Shown: positions 9,461-17,985 of the stretch, in pieces
Numbering within the stretch: the first letter of the stretch is position 1
Layout: the number at the start of each line of letters is the position of its first letter
Assembly: GCA_947476195.1 (NCBI GenBank)
Contig: CANJPT010000002.1
Location: forward strand, 39,837-103,836
DNA from: Lewinellaceae bacterium
Lineage (GTDB): Bacteria > Bacteroidota > Bacteroidia > Chitinophagales > Saprospiraceae
DNA length: 64,000 nt
Reading direction: 5' to 3'
Notes under the pieces: model-generated
What the model saw: the letters and a program-made list of their open reading frames with translations, nothing else
Database searches by the model: none
Told to the model about the DNA's origin: nothing
Made by a program: the position numbers and the translations under genes

Positions 9461-11974
9461 TCAAAGTGCCGCTTTTCGAAAAAAGCGCCGCTTTGTACTT
9501 TCCACAATAAAGCTGTACAGGATTGCAATCCCGATCATAAATCCAAGCAAGGACATTGGCAAAGGCTCCAGGCCCACTTTCCTTCCAAGTGGCAGATAAG
9601 GCAAAAGCAAGGTAAACGCCACCGTTGCAATGCTTGCCCCAAGCAACCAACGCGAGGGCCGGCTCTTAAGCGCAGGGCGGACCGTTCGTATGATGAGCAG
9701 TACCATGATCTCGGTCAGCACCGATTCTATGAACCAGCCTGTCTGAAATGTTGTCTCACTGGCTTTGAAGATTAGCAGTAAACAACCGAAAGTAAGGTAG
9801 TCAAACAGTGAACTCTGAATACCAAAGACCACCATAAAGCGACGGATGAGCGCTATATCCCAGTGTTTTGGGCGACTCAGTTGTTCATCGTCCACATTAT
9901 CAGAAGCTATCGTGAGGGCAGGTACATCAGAGAGAAAATTGAGCATCAGGATTTGGGCAGGCAATAAGGGTAACCAAGGCAGAAAAAGTGAAATGCCTGC
10001 CAGGCTGAACATATTTCCAAAGTTGGCACTCGTGGTGATGAAGATGTATTTCAGGGTATTGACGTACGTTTTGCGTCCGTCAAGAATGCCTTTTTTAAGC
10101 ACCTCCAGGTTTTTCTCCATCAAAACAATGTCGGCAGCCTCTTTGGCTACGTCCACGGCGGAGTCCACTGAAATACCTACATCGGCGGCTTTAAGGGCCG
10201 GAGCGTCGTTGATGCCATCGCCCAGATACCCCACTACATTGCCATTGGCACGCAACGCCCGAATTAGTCGTTCCTTTTGCTGCGGTTCCACTTCAGCAAA
10301 AAGGTTGACCGAATGTACTTTACGGGCAAGTGCCGCATCTCCTAAAATAGAAATATCATGCCCGGTGAGCAGTTTTTGAGCATCGATCCCGATTGTACGG
10401 GCTAAATGGGCAGCGGCCAGATGGTTATCACCTGTAATAATTTTAAGGGTAATGCCCAGATCTTCCAGACTTTGGAGGGTATCGGCGATGTCGGAACGCG
10501 GTGGGTCTTCGAGCAAAAGAAAGCCGAGAAATACCATTTCAGTCTCGTCATCCTTGTTGATGAGGGGATCTCCGGTCACGTCTTTCCAGGCAATCCCTAT
10601 GGTGCGAAATCCCTGAGCACTTTGGGTTTCGAATTGCTGCATAGCCTCCTTCCGCACACTTTCAATGTCCACCAGACTACCATCGGGCATTTCGACACGA
10701 TTGCAGACCGATAACACTTCCGCAAGGGCGCCTTTAGTGATCATTAGTTCTTTGGCGCCATCATAAACAACAACACTAAGCCTTTTTCGCAAAAAATCAT
10801 ACGGCACTTCATCCTTTTTCGAATAAGATCCAACTTCCATACCCGTCATTTTGCGAATGGCTTCGTCCAATGGATTGGTAAAACCAGTTTCAAAATAGGC
10901 ATTGAGCCAGGCGAAAAGCCGTACCCTGTCATTCGTCTGACCGTCGAAACCAAGGGTCCCGGCTACGCTTGCCTCACCCGTAGTCAGCGTTCCTGTTTTG
11001 TCTGAGCAAAGGATATTGATTGCACCAAGGTTCTGAATCGCATCCAACCTTTTTACGATAACCTTGTCACGAGCCATCCGGATAGCCCCGGCTGAAAGCG
11101 TGGTGACCATGATGGCGGGTAAAAGCTCCGGGGCAAGCCCTACAGCCAGGGCAATTGAAAACAGGATACTTGCCGCGATGGGCTTTCCAAGAAAAAGGTT
11201 AAAGATGAGGATACCTGCAGACAAAACGAAGGTCATTCGAAGGAGCAGGTAGCCAAATTTGCGAATGCCCGATTGAAACGAAGTTTCTGGCTCAGCCTGG
11301 CCCATCTGGGCACTTATTTTGCCAAATTCAGTTTCGCCACCGGCCAGTACTACGACTACCTTGCCACTACCACTCATTACACTTGAGCCTTCAAACAAGA
11401 CATTTTTACGTTCAGAAAGCGAAGCGTCTGCGTCTGAAATACCAGGTTCTTTTTCCGCTGGAAAGGACTCACCAGTAAGGGCAGATTCGTTGGCATGCAG
11501 GTCCGTGGATTCCAGGAGCAGGCAATCACCTGGTACTACATCCCCAGCAGAAAGCAGCACTATATCACCCGGCACAACGGCTACTTTGGGGACTCTTTTA
11601 AGTTTGCCCGCACGCATCACATTGCAATGGATATGCATCATGGCCTGGAGTTTCTGTACTGCCTTACTGGCGCGATATTCCTGCCAGAAACTGATGGATC
11701 CAGTTAAAAAAAGGATAGAGATCAGAATGATTGCGTTACTCCAGTCGCTCATGGAAGCTGACAATATTGCTGCAAATACCAGCAGCAAAACCAAGGGAGA
11801 AGCAAACTGTCTGACAAACAAGCGCAGAATATCCAACCATTCCGGCTGGTATTTGTCAGCTTTTCTGCGGTTTGCCAACCTGCTTGCTGCCATTGCATTG
11901 CTCAGCCCGTTTTCTGAGGTGCCAAGATTTTGGAGAACTTCTTCCGGGGCTTGTTGCCAGAATGGATTGGGCAT
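9461..11974 (-). CDS. mgtA: Magnesium-translocating P-type ATPase (MgtA/MgtB type)
   Basis: P-type ATPase of the P3B class, inner membrane, importing Mg2+ at the cost of ATP. Residues 165-170 are the actuator loop ALTGES (usually TGE). GLAPELLPAIM (279-289) is the membrane-helix-4 signature typical of MgtA. The phosphorylation site is DKTGT (325-329). DGINDAPAL forms the hinge of the P domain. At 837 aa, somewhat shorter than E. coli MgtA (about 900), it starts directly with the cytosolic N-terminus (PFWQQ). It is monocistronic, with 318 bp upstream containing no other gene. No Mg-sensing leader is evident. Confidence 0.92.
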   Translation of the reverse strand: MPNPFWQQAPEEVLQNLGTSENGLSNAMAASRLANRRKADKYQPEWLDILRLFVRQFASPLVLLLVFAAILSASMSDWSNAIILISILFLTGSISFWQEYRASKAVQKLQAMMHIHCNVMRAGKLKRVPKVAVVPGDIVLLSAGDVVPGDCLLLESTDLHANESALTGESFPAEKEPGISDADASLSERKNVLFEGSSVMSGSGKVVVVLAGGETEFGKISAQMGQAEPETSFQSGIRKFGYLLLRMTFVLSAGILIFNLFLGKPIAASILFSIALAVGLAPELLPAIMVTTLSAGAIRMARDKVIVKRLDAIQNLGAINILCSDKTGTLTTGEASVAGTLGFDGQTNDRVRLFAWLNAYFETGFTNPLDEAIRKMTGMEVGSYSKKDEVPYDFLRKRLSVVVYDGAKELMITKGALAEVLSVCNRVEMPDGSLVDIESVRKEAMQQFETQSAQGFRTIGIAWKDVTGDPLINKDDETEMVFLGFLLLEDPPRSDIADTLQSLEDLGITLKIITGDNHLAAAHLARTIGIDAQKLLTGHDISILGDAALARKVHSVNLFAEVEPQQKERLIRALRANGNVVGYLGDGINDAPALKAADVGISVDSAVDVAKEAADIVLMEKNLEVLKKGILDGRKTYVNTLKYIFITTSANFGNMFSLAGISLFLPWLPLLPAQILMLNFLSDVPALTIASDNVDDEQLSRPKHWDIALIRRFMVVFGIQSSLFDYLTFGCLLLIFKASETTFQTGWFIESVLTEIMVLLIIRTVRPALKSRPSRWLLGASIATVAFTLLLPYLPLGRKVGLEPLPMSLLGFMIGIAILYSFIVESTKRRFFRKAAL

Positions 11975-12205
11975 GACTACATATTAGTTTTACGGTACAT
12001 CACAGGCACTTCATACGAAGCTTATCGCATATACTTCCTGTATAAAGCAGCATAATAACACAGCTAATACTCAAATTGAAAGCATTGAATGTAAACCTAC
12101 ACAAAGTTGGGTCACTAAGTTACGTCCAGGTATTGATAACAATCAGGGATTGCAATGATCTTTTATTTAAATCATCCGGTACTGTGATTACGATCCTGTT
12201 TCATA

Positions 12206-12219
12206 GTGATGGAAATCAT
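12206..12219. promoter_or_regulatory. FNR/CRP-like palindrome (GTGAT-N4-ATCAT) in the mgtA-usp gap
   Basis: The 318-bp gap between the divergent mgtA and universal stress protein genes holds no gene. About 75 bp before the usp start is GTGAT-GGAA-ATCAT, which resembles an FNR-type site (TTGAT-N4-ATCAA). Two similar boxes lie at 15571 and 58286. The match is imperfect and no regulator of this family is in the window. Confidence 0.3.
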
Positions 12220-12292
12220 ACTCTTATGCGGTAGCATCCTGCAATTTTGCTGCGAAAAATAACCTTCTACTAAAAACGTTACTGTTTAAATT

Positions 12293-13159
12293 ATGAAAAC
12301 GATAATCGTTTGTACTGATTTCTCCCACAATGCCAGTCATGCTATACTTTATGCTGCTTCATTGGCCAATGCTACAGAGTCACGCCTGATTTTGTTTCAC
12401 TACTTCAATTATCCGGTTCCTGCAACGGATCTTCCGGCGGTATTTCCATCCGTTTTCGTAGATGAGATGGCGGCAGGCTTTGAGCATCGGTTGCAAGAGA
12501 TCAAAACGGAACTAACGCGCAGTTATCCGATTGACATAGATTGCAAGGTTAGGTCTTGGACCCTATCCAGCGATTTATTAGAGGTTTTTCAGGAGGAGCA
12601 GGCCGATTTGGTCGTTATGGGGATGCATGGACAAAGTGCAGTGCTTAACACGTTGATTGGCAGCGCAACTTCTGCTGCGATCCGGCGAGGAAATTTACCC
12701 ATACTGGTGGTGCCACATGGGGTGGTTTTTCATCCTATCCGAAAGATTATCTTCTCCTGCGATGACCAGACGATTGAGAACACGGAAACCATTAAACCCT
12801 TATTAGACCTGGCAAAAAGTTTCGATGCTTATATCGAGGTATTGACCTTATTCGATCTGGAAAAGACTCCGTCATTGGTGCCTCAGGACCATCTATCCGC
12901 AGCCAAAAACTCCCTGCAGGTTCAACTGGCTGGAACACGCCATGGATACACTTTTGAAAATGAAAGGGCCGTAGATAAGGGTATTCTGTATGAAGCTGCC
13001 CGCAGTACTGCGGATATGGTAGCAATGATATCTCACCACCACTCCTTTTGGTTCAACCTGTTGAATCAGAGCAAGACACAAAAGGTAGCGGCAGCCATTA
13101 CCTTGCCCTTACTTGTAATGGGAGAAAAAGTTGCAGTGCTGTCATCATCAGAAGGGTAA
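12293..13159 (+). CDS. Tandem-domain universal stress protein
   Basis: Two Usp domains in one 288-aa chain. Domain 1 (about 1-142) starts with TIIVCTDFS and ends with an ATP-binding motif GMHGQSAVLNTLIGSAT, fitting G-x2-G-x9-G(S/T). Domain 2 (about 148-278) begins KIIFSCDDQ and lacks a clear nucleotide motif. The family is cytosolic and induced by stress or anaerobiosis. It is a single gene. An FNR-like box lies about 75 bp upstream of its start, which would suit anaerobic induction, but this is only suggestive. Confidence 0.88.
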   Translation: MKTIIVCTDFSHNASHAILYAASLANATESRLILFHYFNYPVPATDLPAVFPSVFVDEMAAGFEHRLQEIKTELTRSYPIDIDCKVRSWTLSSDLLEVFQEEQADLVVMGMHGQSAVLNTLIGSATSAAIRRGNLPILVVPHGVVFHPIRKIIFSCDDQTIENTETIKPLLDLAKSFDAYIEVLTLFDLEKTPSLVPQDHLSAAKNSLQVQLAGTRHGYTFENERAVDKGILYEAARSTADMVAMISHHHSFWFNLLNQSKTQKVAAAITLPLLVMGEKVAVLSSSEG

Positions 13160-13256
13160 GATTGTTAAAGATCACATTTCTGGATGACGCCCATCATTTT
13201 GTTTCAATTTTTCATCCTGGAATTTTGCCCTATAATTTTCACTCAATTACTATATT

Positions 13257-13889
13257 ATGAAATTCGAAAAAATTCTTTCTTCCTTCGTTTTATCAGTTAT
13301 GCTGATACCGATTGCTCAAGGTCAATTTACAGACCGGGGTCGATTTATGTTAGGATCGGCGGTTGGTTTTGCCACCAACTCGTCCAAGACCTCTTTGGCG
13401 AATGCCGCTGAATCGGAGCCTAAGAACACACAATGGAACATATCCCCATCAATCGGCTATTTTCTGTTCAATAATTTGACACTGGGGATTGGTCTTGATT
13501 ATACCTCCAGCAGTGAAACACGGGCGGGAGAAGACAAAACCAAAGATGCCGATTTACTTTTTGGTCCATTTGCAAGATACTATTTCCCATTTGGTGATAA
13601 AGCGATTTTCTTACAAAGCAATTTTGGCTTTGGCAATTCAGCGGATAACCTGACCGTTGATGGCGCAAAACAGAATATCAACACCAATATCTTAGCAGTA
13701 GGTGTAGGGCCTGGTTTCACCATTTTTTCAAATGATGGTATCGGTATTGAAGCTTTGGTAAAATACAATTACGCCCGAAGCAAGTTTGATATTGACCTTG
13801 CAGGGGTGAAAACCACCACGACCACCAAGACCAATCAGATTGCCTTGTCCTTGGGCATACAAGTTTATTTCGCTGGTTTAAAGCGATAG
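13257..13889 (+). CDS. Small outer-membrane beta-barrel protein
   Basis: A signal peptide (residues 1-23, ending AQGQ) is followed by alternating amphipathic strands typical of an eight-stranded barrel: FMLGSAVGFATN, WNISPSIGYFLFNNLTLGIGLDY, FGPFARYYFPFG, LAVGVGPGFTIF, IALSLGIQVYFAG. The chain ends a few residues after the last strand, as usual for such barrels. Length is 210 aa (OMP_b-brl/OmpW-like class). Ligand and role are unknown. It lies about 100 bp downstream of the usp gene on the same strand and is followed by a hairpin terminator. Confidence 0.75.
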   Translation: MKFEKILSSFVLSVMLIPIAQGQFTDRGRFMLGSAVGFATNSSKTSLANAAESEPKNTQWNISPSIGYFLFNNLTLGIGLDYTSSSETRAGEDKTKDADLLFGPFARYYFPFGDKAIFLQSNFGFGNSADNLTVDGAKQNINTNILAVGVGPGFTIFSNDGIGIEALVKYNYARSKFDIDLAGVKTTTTTKTNQIALSLGIQVYFAGLKR

Positions 13890-13921
13890 GGTTTAGAAGA
13901 TTGTCCGCCTCCTACTTTTGT

Positions 13922-13959
13922 AATGGCTGTGGTTTCAAATTGGAATCGCAGCCATTTTT
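13922..13959 (+). terminator. Hairpin terminator after the beta-barrel gene
   Basis: An imperfect stem AATGGCTG...CAGCCATT with extended partial pairing is followed by a short T run, 33 bp after the stop codon of the barrel gene. It fits a rho-independent terminator. Confidence 0.6.
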
Positions 13960-14061
13960 ATTAACGCCAGAAGTGGTTGCCATCTATGCAATTTCTCATC
14001 ATTAAAGGGAATGGTTGCCCGAATGACAATCCGAAATTTGAAGCAGCGGTAAGCTTTACGC

Positions 14062-14152
14062 CAGACTACTGGACATTTTCTAAAATCGAGACCTATTAGG
14101 TTTTCAAAAACCATATAGGTCTGGGGACTAAACAAAAATGTCCAGTAGTATG
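14062..14152. repeat. 91-bp MITE, copy 2, with 9-bp target duplication GCTTTACGC
   Basis: Second copy of the 91-bp element, beginning CAGACTACTGGACATTTTC and ending AAAATGTCCAGTAGTATG. The direct repeat GCTTTACGC is at 14053-14061 and 14153-14161. The right-hand copy of this target duplication contains the TAA stop codon (14156-14158) of the AI-2E-type transporter, so the element landed exactly at the end of that gene. Confidence 0.88.
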
Positions 14153-14155
14153 GCT

Positions 14156-15169
14156 TTACGCTATCTGATGAAACTCCTTGTGATAAATGCGTAGCAGTAA
14201 AATAAACAATGAAATTAAGATGGGCCCGAATACGAATCCGATAAATCCAAATAATTGAAGCCCTACCACCACTCCGAACAAGGTAATGAGGGGATGGGTG
14301 TGACTAATTTTATTCAACAGCCACATCCTGGCGAGATTGTCTACAGAGCCCATGATGAAAAAGCCGTACAAAAAGATCAGAACTGCCTTGCCATCATCTC
14401 CCTGCGAAAGAAACAGGAGTGAAAGTGGTACAAAAGCCAAGGCAACACCCAAAACAGGCATCATTCCAGAAACAAAAGTAATGGCAAACCACATCCAGAT
14501 ATCTTCCACACCTATCAGCCAATAGATCAGTAGTCCTGCAAGTGCCTGCACAAATCCCATTAGTGGAATACCGATCGCATTGCCCCAAACCATATCATTG
14601 AGTTGCTTGCGGACAAATATAACATTGTCGTGGCGTAGTGGCATCCACTCAAAAAACGACTGCTCCATTTTTTTTCCCTCTGTCAGCATGAACCACAATA
14701 TAAAAAAGGTGGCCAGTAACAGTCCAAGTCCATTTATGGTGGCTCCTACCAAACCCTGTGCGGCAGCAACCAGCCATTCACTTAAGTGATTCATATTGTC
14801 TGGGGTGAGCAGCGAGATACTGTACTTGATTTCCAAGTCTTTGATGATCGATTCGGCATTTTGACGGATTGTTTCGGAGTTCTGAAGCACGAATAAAATC
14901 CGTCCTTGGAGCATAATATACAAGCCGTTAAACAGCAAAAATACCACCATAAAAGACAACAACAGCAGCACGGCAGAGGCCACATGGTTCGGCCATTTCC
15001 AACGTCCGGTGAGGTAAGTCTGAGGGGCTTTCAATAAAACGAATAACGTGTAGGAGCCCAACAGCGCAGGTACAAAAAACTGGAGATTCCAGAAAATCAC
15101 CCCAAAAAGGCTCGCAATGAGTAAGATGAGAAGTACCTGTCGAATCTGGCCGGCGGAAATTTGGTTCAT
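14156..15169 (-). CDS. AI-2E/PerM-family membrane transporter
   Basis: Polytopic inner-membrane protein, 337 aa, of the AI-2 exporter-like superfamily. There are two N-terminal hydrophobic pairs, a soluble helical stretch (about 95-150), then further helices with GLGLLLATFFILWFMLTEG, GNAIGIPLMGFVQALAGLL and the glycine-rich end GFIGFVFGPILISLF, characteristic of the family. Substrates in this family range from signalling molecules to ions, and the genome context gives no clue here. The stop codon lies inside the target duplication of MITE copy 2, so the insertion did not shorten the protein. Confidence 0.82.
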   Translation of the reverse strand: MNQISAGQIRQVLLILLIASLFGVIFWNLQFFVPALLGSYTLFVLLKAPQTYLTGRWKWPNHVASAVLLLLSFMVVFLLFNGLYIMLQGRILFVLQNSETIRQNAESIIKDLEIKYSISLLTPDNMNHLSEWLVAAAQGLVGATINGLGLLLATFFILWFMLTEGKKMEQSFFEWMPLRHDNVIFVRKQLNDMVWGNAIGIPLMGFVQALAGLLIYWLIGVEDIWMWFAITFVSGMMPVLGVALAFVPLSLLFLSQGDDGKAVLIFLYGFFIMGSVDNLARMWLLNKISHTHPLITLFGVVVGLQLFGFIGFVFGPILISLFILLLRIYHKEFHQIA

Positions 15170-15200
15170 AATTTAGCTGAGATTGAGCCCTTTTTTAGCG

Positions 15201-15235
15201 AAAAAAAAGCAGGTTGTTCGTTTTGAACGACCTGC
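15201..15235 (-). terminator. Rho-independent terminator of the truncated Hsp20 gene
   Basis: On the minus strand GCAGGTCGTTC-loop-GAACAACCTGC is followed by a run of eight T. It lies 26 bp downstream of the stop codon of the Hsp20 remnant, so the original 3' end of that gene is intact. Confidence 0.72.
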
Positions 15236-15260
15236 GAAAGGTAAAAATATTCCGGAGATA

Positions 15261-15489
15261 CTACTTTAATTCAATCGGCTTGACTGGTTTTACTTGGGCA
15301 TTTTCCTTGGGCAGCTCAATTTTCAACACGCCATCTTTATGTTCAGCAGAAATGCCGTCTTTGTTTACATTTCCTGGAGGTGTAAAGGAGCGGCTAAACC
15401 GACTGTAGGAGAGTTCACTCAGGGTGAATGACTCGTCTTTGCCTTCTTTTTCCTGCTTGGTCTCGACTGAAATAATCTGGTTCTTAGTA
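15261..15489 (-). pseudogene. Small heat-shock protein (Hsp20) remnant, C-terminal part only
   Basis: The minus strand encodes about 75 residues of an alpha-crystallin domain: VETKQEKEGKDESFTLSE, then SYSRFSRSFTPPGNV, DGISAEHKDGVLKIELPK and a C-terminal KPIELK with the expected IxI/V-like tail, before a TAG stop at 15261. Normal Hsp20 proteins have about 140-150 residues. The first half is missing: upstream of about 15489 the frame continues through unrelated residues to a stop with no start codon. A proper terminator remains downstream. This is best read as a 5'-truncated gene left by a deletion or recombination. Confidence 0.75.
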
Positions 15490-15570
15490 TACCATCTATG
15501 TAGACAAAGTTAAGGTCATATATATTCCAAAAAAAATGATCTGTGTCATATCAAAAGTTGATTTTCGTGG

Positions 15571-15584
15571 ATGATCAATATCAC
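15571..15584. promoter_or_regulatory. FNR/CRP-like palindrome (ATGAT-N4-ATCAC) upstream of the macro-domain gene
   Basis: ATGAT-CAAT-ATCAC lies about 76 bp before the ATG at 15660, at the head of a plus-strand run of four genes. It shares TGAT-N4-ATCA with boxes at 12206 and 58286. This is suggestive only. Confidence 0.28.
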
Positions 15585-15659
15585 CCTTTACCCCAACGCC
15601 TATCATCTCCCCAATAAATCTGAAGTTGCCATCTTGCAGCCTAAATAACCTATTATTAT

Positions 15660-16142
15660 ATGATTATAGAAGTTAGCGGTGACATCCTATTGTCTAAAGC
15701 TCAAGCCATTGCGCATGGTGTTGCGCCGCACGATCACTTTGAGCATGGATTGGCCCTCAGCCTTCGGCAAGATTTCCCTTCAATGGTCAAAGATTTTCGG
15801 CACTGGTGTCGCCAGACAAATCCAGAAACGGGTAGTGCTTGGATTTGGTCTGGGGCAGAAGGCAAGCGCATTGTAAGTCTCCTTACGCAGGAACCTGCCT
15901 CCGGACACAACGGCCACCCTGGCAGCGCCTCCTTGCAAAATGTTGGCCATTCACTGCGCGAATTAAAAAAGATCATCCAGAAAGAAGAGATCAAAAGCAT
16001 CGCCCTTCCTCGCTTGGCTTCTGGATTAGGTGGTTTGAGATGGGAGCTTGTAAAGGATTTGATTTACAGCATATTAGGCGATTCAGAAGCAGTTGTGTAT
16101 GTCTATTCTACCTTTGTGAAAGGCCAGACAGCTGAAGAATAA
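15660..16142 (+). CDS. Macro-domain protein (ADP-ribose binding or hydrolysis)
   Basis: A single macro domain of 160 aa. The start IIEVSGDILLSKAQAIAHGVA matches the first strand and ADP-ribose loop of TARG1/DarG-like macrodomains, where the usual N of AIVNAAN is absent. Later landmarks are SASLQNVGHSLRELKKII and the phosphate-loop ALPRLASGLGGLRWELV. Such cytosolic proteins remove ADP-ribose from proteins or nucleic acids. No ADP-ribosyltransferase (DarT-like) gene lies beside it, so a toxin-antitoxin role is not supported. It starts a plus-strand series with a DUF417-type gene 23 bp downstream. Confidence 0.78.
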   Translation: MIIEVSGDILLSKAQAIAHGVAPHDHFEHGLALSLRQDFPSMVKDFRHWCRQTNPETGSAWIWSGAEGKRIVSLLTQEPASGHNGHPGSASLQNVGHSLRELKKIIQKEEIKSIALPRLASGLGGLRWELVKDLIYSILGDSEAVVYVYSTFVKGQTAEE

Positions 16143-16165
16143 ATTTATAAAATCGTCTACTAACT

Positions 16166-16615
16166 ATGAATCCAAACAACGTTTTTACTGCTTTTCTTTA
16201 CGCCAATTCAACACGCCTTTTGAGGTTGGCCATTGCTGTCAATTATTTTTGGTTTGGCATGCTGAAGTTTTTCAGCGGATTAAGCCCTGCAGAGGATTTG
16301 GCAAAAAATACCATCCGAATTTTGACGTTCGGCTTCATCCCCGACAATGTCAACCTCCTGCTACTGGCCATTTGGGAAGTGGGGATTGGCGTGATATTCC
16401 TGAGCGGTCGATTTACCAAATTGGGCGCTAATGCAGCTGTTTTACACATGATTTTTACATTTATGCCCCTATTTTTCTTTCCAGAGGTATCCTTCTCACA
16501 CGCACCTTATGGGTTTACAATTGTGGGACAGTACATCGTAAAAAATCTGGTGTTTTTGGCAGCCTTAGTAGCTATCCTGAAATCAGAAAATTCCTTAGTA
16601 ACACGGGTGGCCTAA
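16166..16615 (+). CDS. DUF417/YkgB-like small membrane protein
   Basis: Four hydrophobic helices in 149 aa. The motif NYFWFGMLKFFSGLSPAE followed by a Trp-Glu pair (AIWEVGIGVIFLSGR) matches the DUF417 (YkgB/RclC) family, related to DoxX. E. coli RclC belongs to a reactive-chlorine response system, but the function of this copy is unknown. It sits 23 bp after the macro-domain gene and 64 bp before the QueD-like gene, so co-transcription is plausible. Confidence 0.75.
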   Translation: MNPNNVFTAFLYANSTRLLRLAIAVNYFWFGMLKFFSGLSPAEDLAKNTIRILTFGFIPDNVNLLLLAIWEVGIGVIFLSGRFTKLGANAAVLHMIFTFMPLFFFPEVSFSHAPYGFTIVGQYIVKNLVFLAALVAILKSENSLVTRVA

Positions 16616-16679
16616 TGGTTTCAGGGCAGACGATCTGCCAACCAAGAGATTCTTTTCCAGCGATTAAAATAGCAGTCTC

Positions 16680-17126
16680 GTGCGAATAAGGCTCACTAAA
16701 ATACTAACCTTTGAAATGGCGCATGCCCTACCGGGTTACGATGGGGCATGCCGCCATATCCATGGGCATTCCTTTCGGCTTGAGGTCTGTGTACTGGGTG
16801 AACCACTACAACAACAGGGGCATCCTAAAAGTGGCATGGTGATGGATTTTAAAACCTTGAAGCAGATTGTAAATGAAGCATTTATCAACATTTACGACCA
16901 TGCGCTTGTGTTACCTGATACGACTTCGCCTGAGGTCATAAACGCCTTGCAAATTCATTTTGGCAATGTATTAACCCTCCCGTTCCAACCAACCTGTGAA
17001 AATATGATCGCCATTTGTGTGGATGCGCTGCGCCCAAAAATGTTGCCAGGTGTACAATTGTGGTGCGTTCGACTTTCCGAGACTGCATCTTCGTTTGCAG
17101 AATGGTACGTGACGGACGAGGTTTGA
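16680..17126 (+). CDS. queD: 6-pyruvoyl-tetrahydropterin / 6-carboxy-tetrahydropterin synthase (QueD family)
   Basis: Cytosolic zinc enzyme of 148 aa. The zinc ligands are the histidine in FEMAHALPGYDGAC and the pair in HIHGHSF. The cysteine before them (AC-RHIHGH) is the expected catalytic residue. MVMDFKTLK and DHALVLPD complete the T-fold signature. QueD makes the first pterin-type intermediate of queuosine, and PTPS relatives act in biopterin synthesis; sequence alone does not separate them. The reading frame starts with GTG at 16680. No other queuosine gene is nearby; deoD follows 32 bp downstream. Confidence 0.83.
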   Translation: MRIRLTKILTFEMAHALPGYDGACRHIHGHSFRLEVCVLGEPLQQQGHPKSGMVMDFKTLKQIVNEAFINIYDHALVLPDTTSPEVINALQIHFGNVLTLPFQPTCENMIAICVDALRPKMLPGVQLWCVRLSETASSFAEWYVTDEV

Positions 17127-17158
17127 TTTTTTATTGACACACCAGTTTATCATTCAAA

Positions 17159-17860
17159 ATGGCCACACCACATATCGAAGCGAAAATTGGAGAAATTGCT
17201 GAAACGATCCTACTGCCTGGCGATCCATTACGGGCAAAAGCCATTGCAGATCATTACCTGTCAGACGTCGTTCAGTTTAATCACGTCAGAAATATGCTGG
17301 GATATACCGGGCTATATAAGGGGAAAAGAGTTTCGGTGATGGGAACTGGTATGGGCATGCCTTCCATGGCCATTTATTCGTACGAACTCATACAGGTATA
17401 TGGCGTAAAAAATCTGATCAGAATTGGTACGGCCGGTGCTTTACAGGAAAATCTGAAACTCCATGACATCGTCGTCGCACAAGCGGCCTCCACCGATTCA
17501 AATTTTGGAAAACAGTATGGTTTGGACGGAGAGATAGCAGCCATTCCGGACTTCCAATTACTGCTTAATGCCCTAAAAGAAGCGGAAGCCTTAGGCTTGA
17601 AGTATCATGTGGGAACAGTATTGAGTTCCGATGTTTTTTACCATATTGACAAGGATAATTGGAGAAAATGGCAAAAAACAGGCGCGCTTTGTATTGAAAT
17701 GGAGGCATACGCCCTGTTCCTGAATGCCGCATACCTGGGCGCGGCTGCCCTTGCGATTAACACGATTTCTGACTCTTTGGTCACTGGAGAACAACTTTCA
17801 CAGGAGGAGCGACAAAATTCTTATGCCGATATTATGAAGGTAGCAATGGGATTAGTTTGA
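17159..17860 (+). CDS. deoD: Purine-nucleoside phosphorylase, DeoD type
   Basis: Hexameric cytosolic enzyme splitting purine (deoxy)nucleosides with phosphate. Near-canonical DeoD features are visible: MATPHIEA at the start, LLPGDPLRAK (phosphate loop), NMLGYTGLYKGKRVSVMGTGMGMPS, IRIGTAGAL and IEMEAYALF, the ribose-binding Met-Glu. Near the end TISDSLVTGE contains the catalytic Asp region. The 233-aa length is normal. It follows queD by 32 bp and ends the plus-strand run before the Rrf2 gene. Confidence 0.93.
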   Translation: MATPHIEAKIGEIAETILLPGDPLRAKAIADHYLSDVVQFNHVRNMLGYTGLYKGKRVSVMGTGMGMPSMAIYSYELIQVYGVKNLIRIGTAGALQENLKLHDIVVAQAASTDSNFGKQYGLDGEIAAIPDFQLLLNALKEAEALGLKYHVGTVLSSDVFYHIDKDNWRKWQKTGALCIEMEAYALFLNAAYLGAAALAINTISDSLVTGEQLSQEERQNSYADIMKVAMGLV

Positions 17861-17952
17861 GGCTTCCCGTGTATATAGGATTAGTCATGTATCTGACATT
17901 TGTAGAAAAAAAAAGCTCCTCGAGAGGTACAAGAAAAAAATTGGCTCTATGT

Positions 17953-17974
17953 TTGCAGACTAAATACTCTTAAA
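17953..17974 (+). promoter_or_regulatory. Candidate Rrf2 operator upstream of its own gene
   Basis: TTGCAGA-N8-TCTTAAA, a degenerate copy (left arm 5 of 7, right arm 7 of 7) of the palindrome at 29222 and 58074. It ends 11 bp before the ATG of the Rrf2 gene, the same distance as the perfect site before the porin gene. The position suits autorepression. Confidence 0.5.
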
Positions 17975-17985
17975 TAAACATACCC

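Noticed and set aside
11319..11987. 222-codon frame opposite mgtA
   Set aside because: It is antisense to a well-conserved ATPase and low in complexity (Ser/Thr/Ala-rich), hence a shadow frame.
15660..16142. DarG-type antitoxin
   Set aside because: The macro domain is present, but no DarT-like ADP-ribosyltransferase gene is adjacent on either side.
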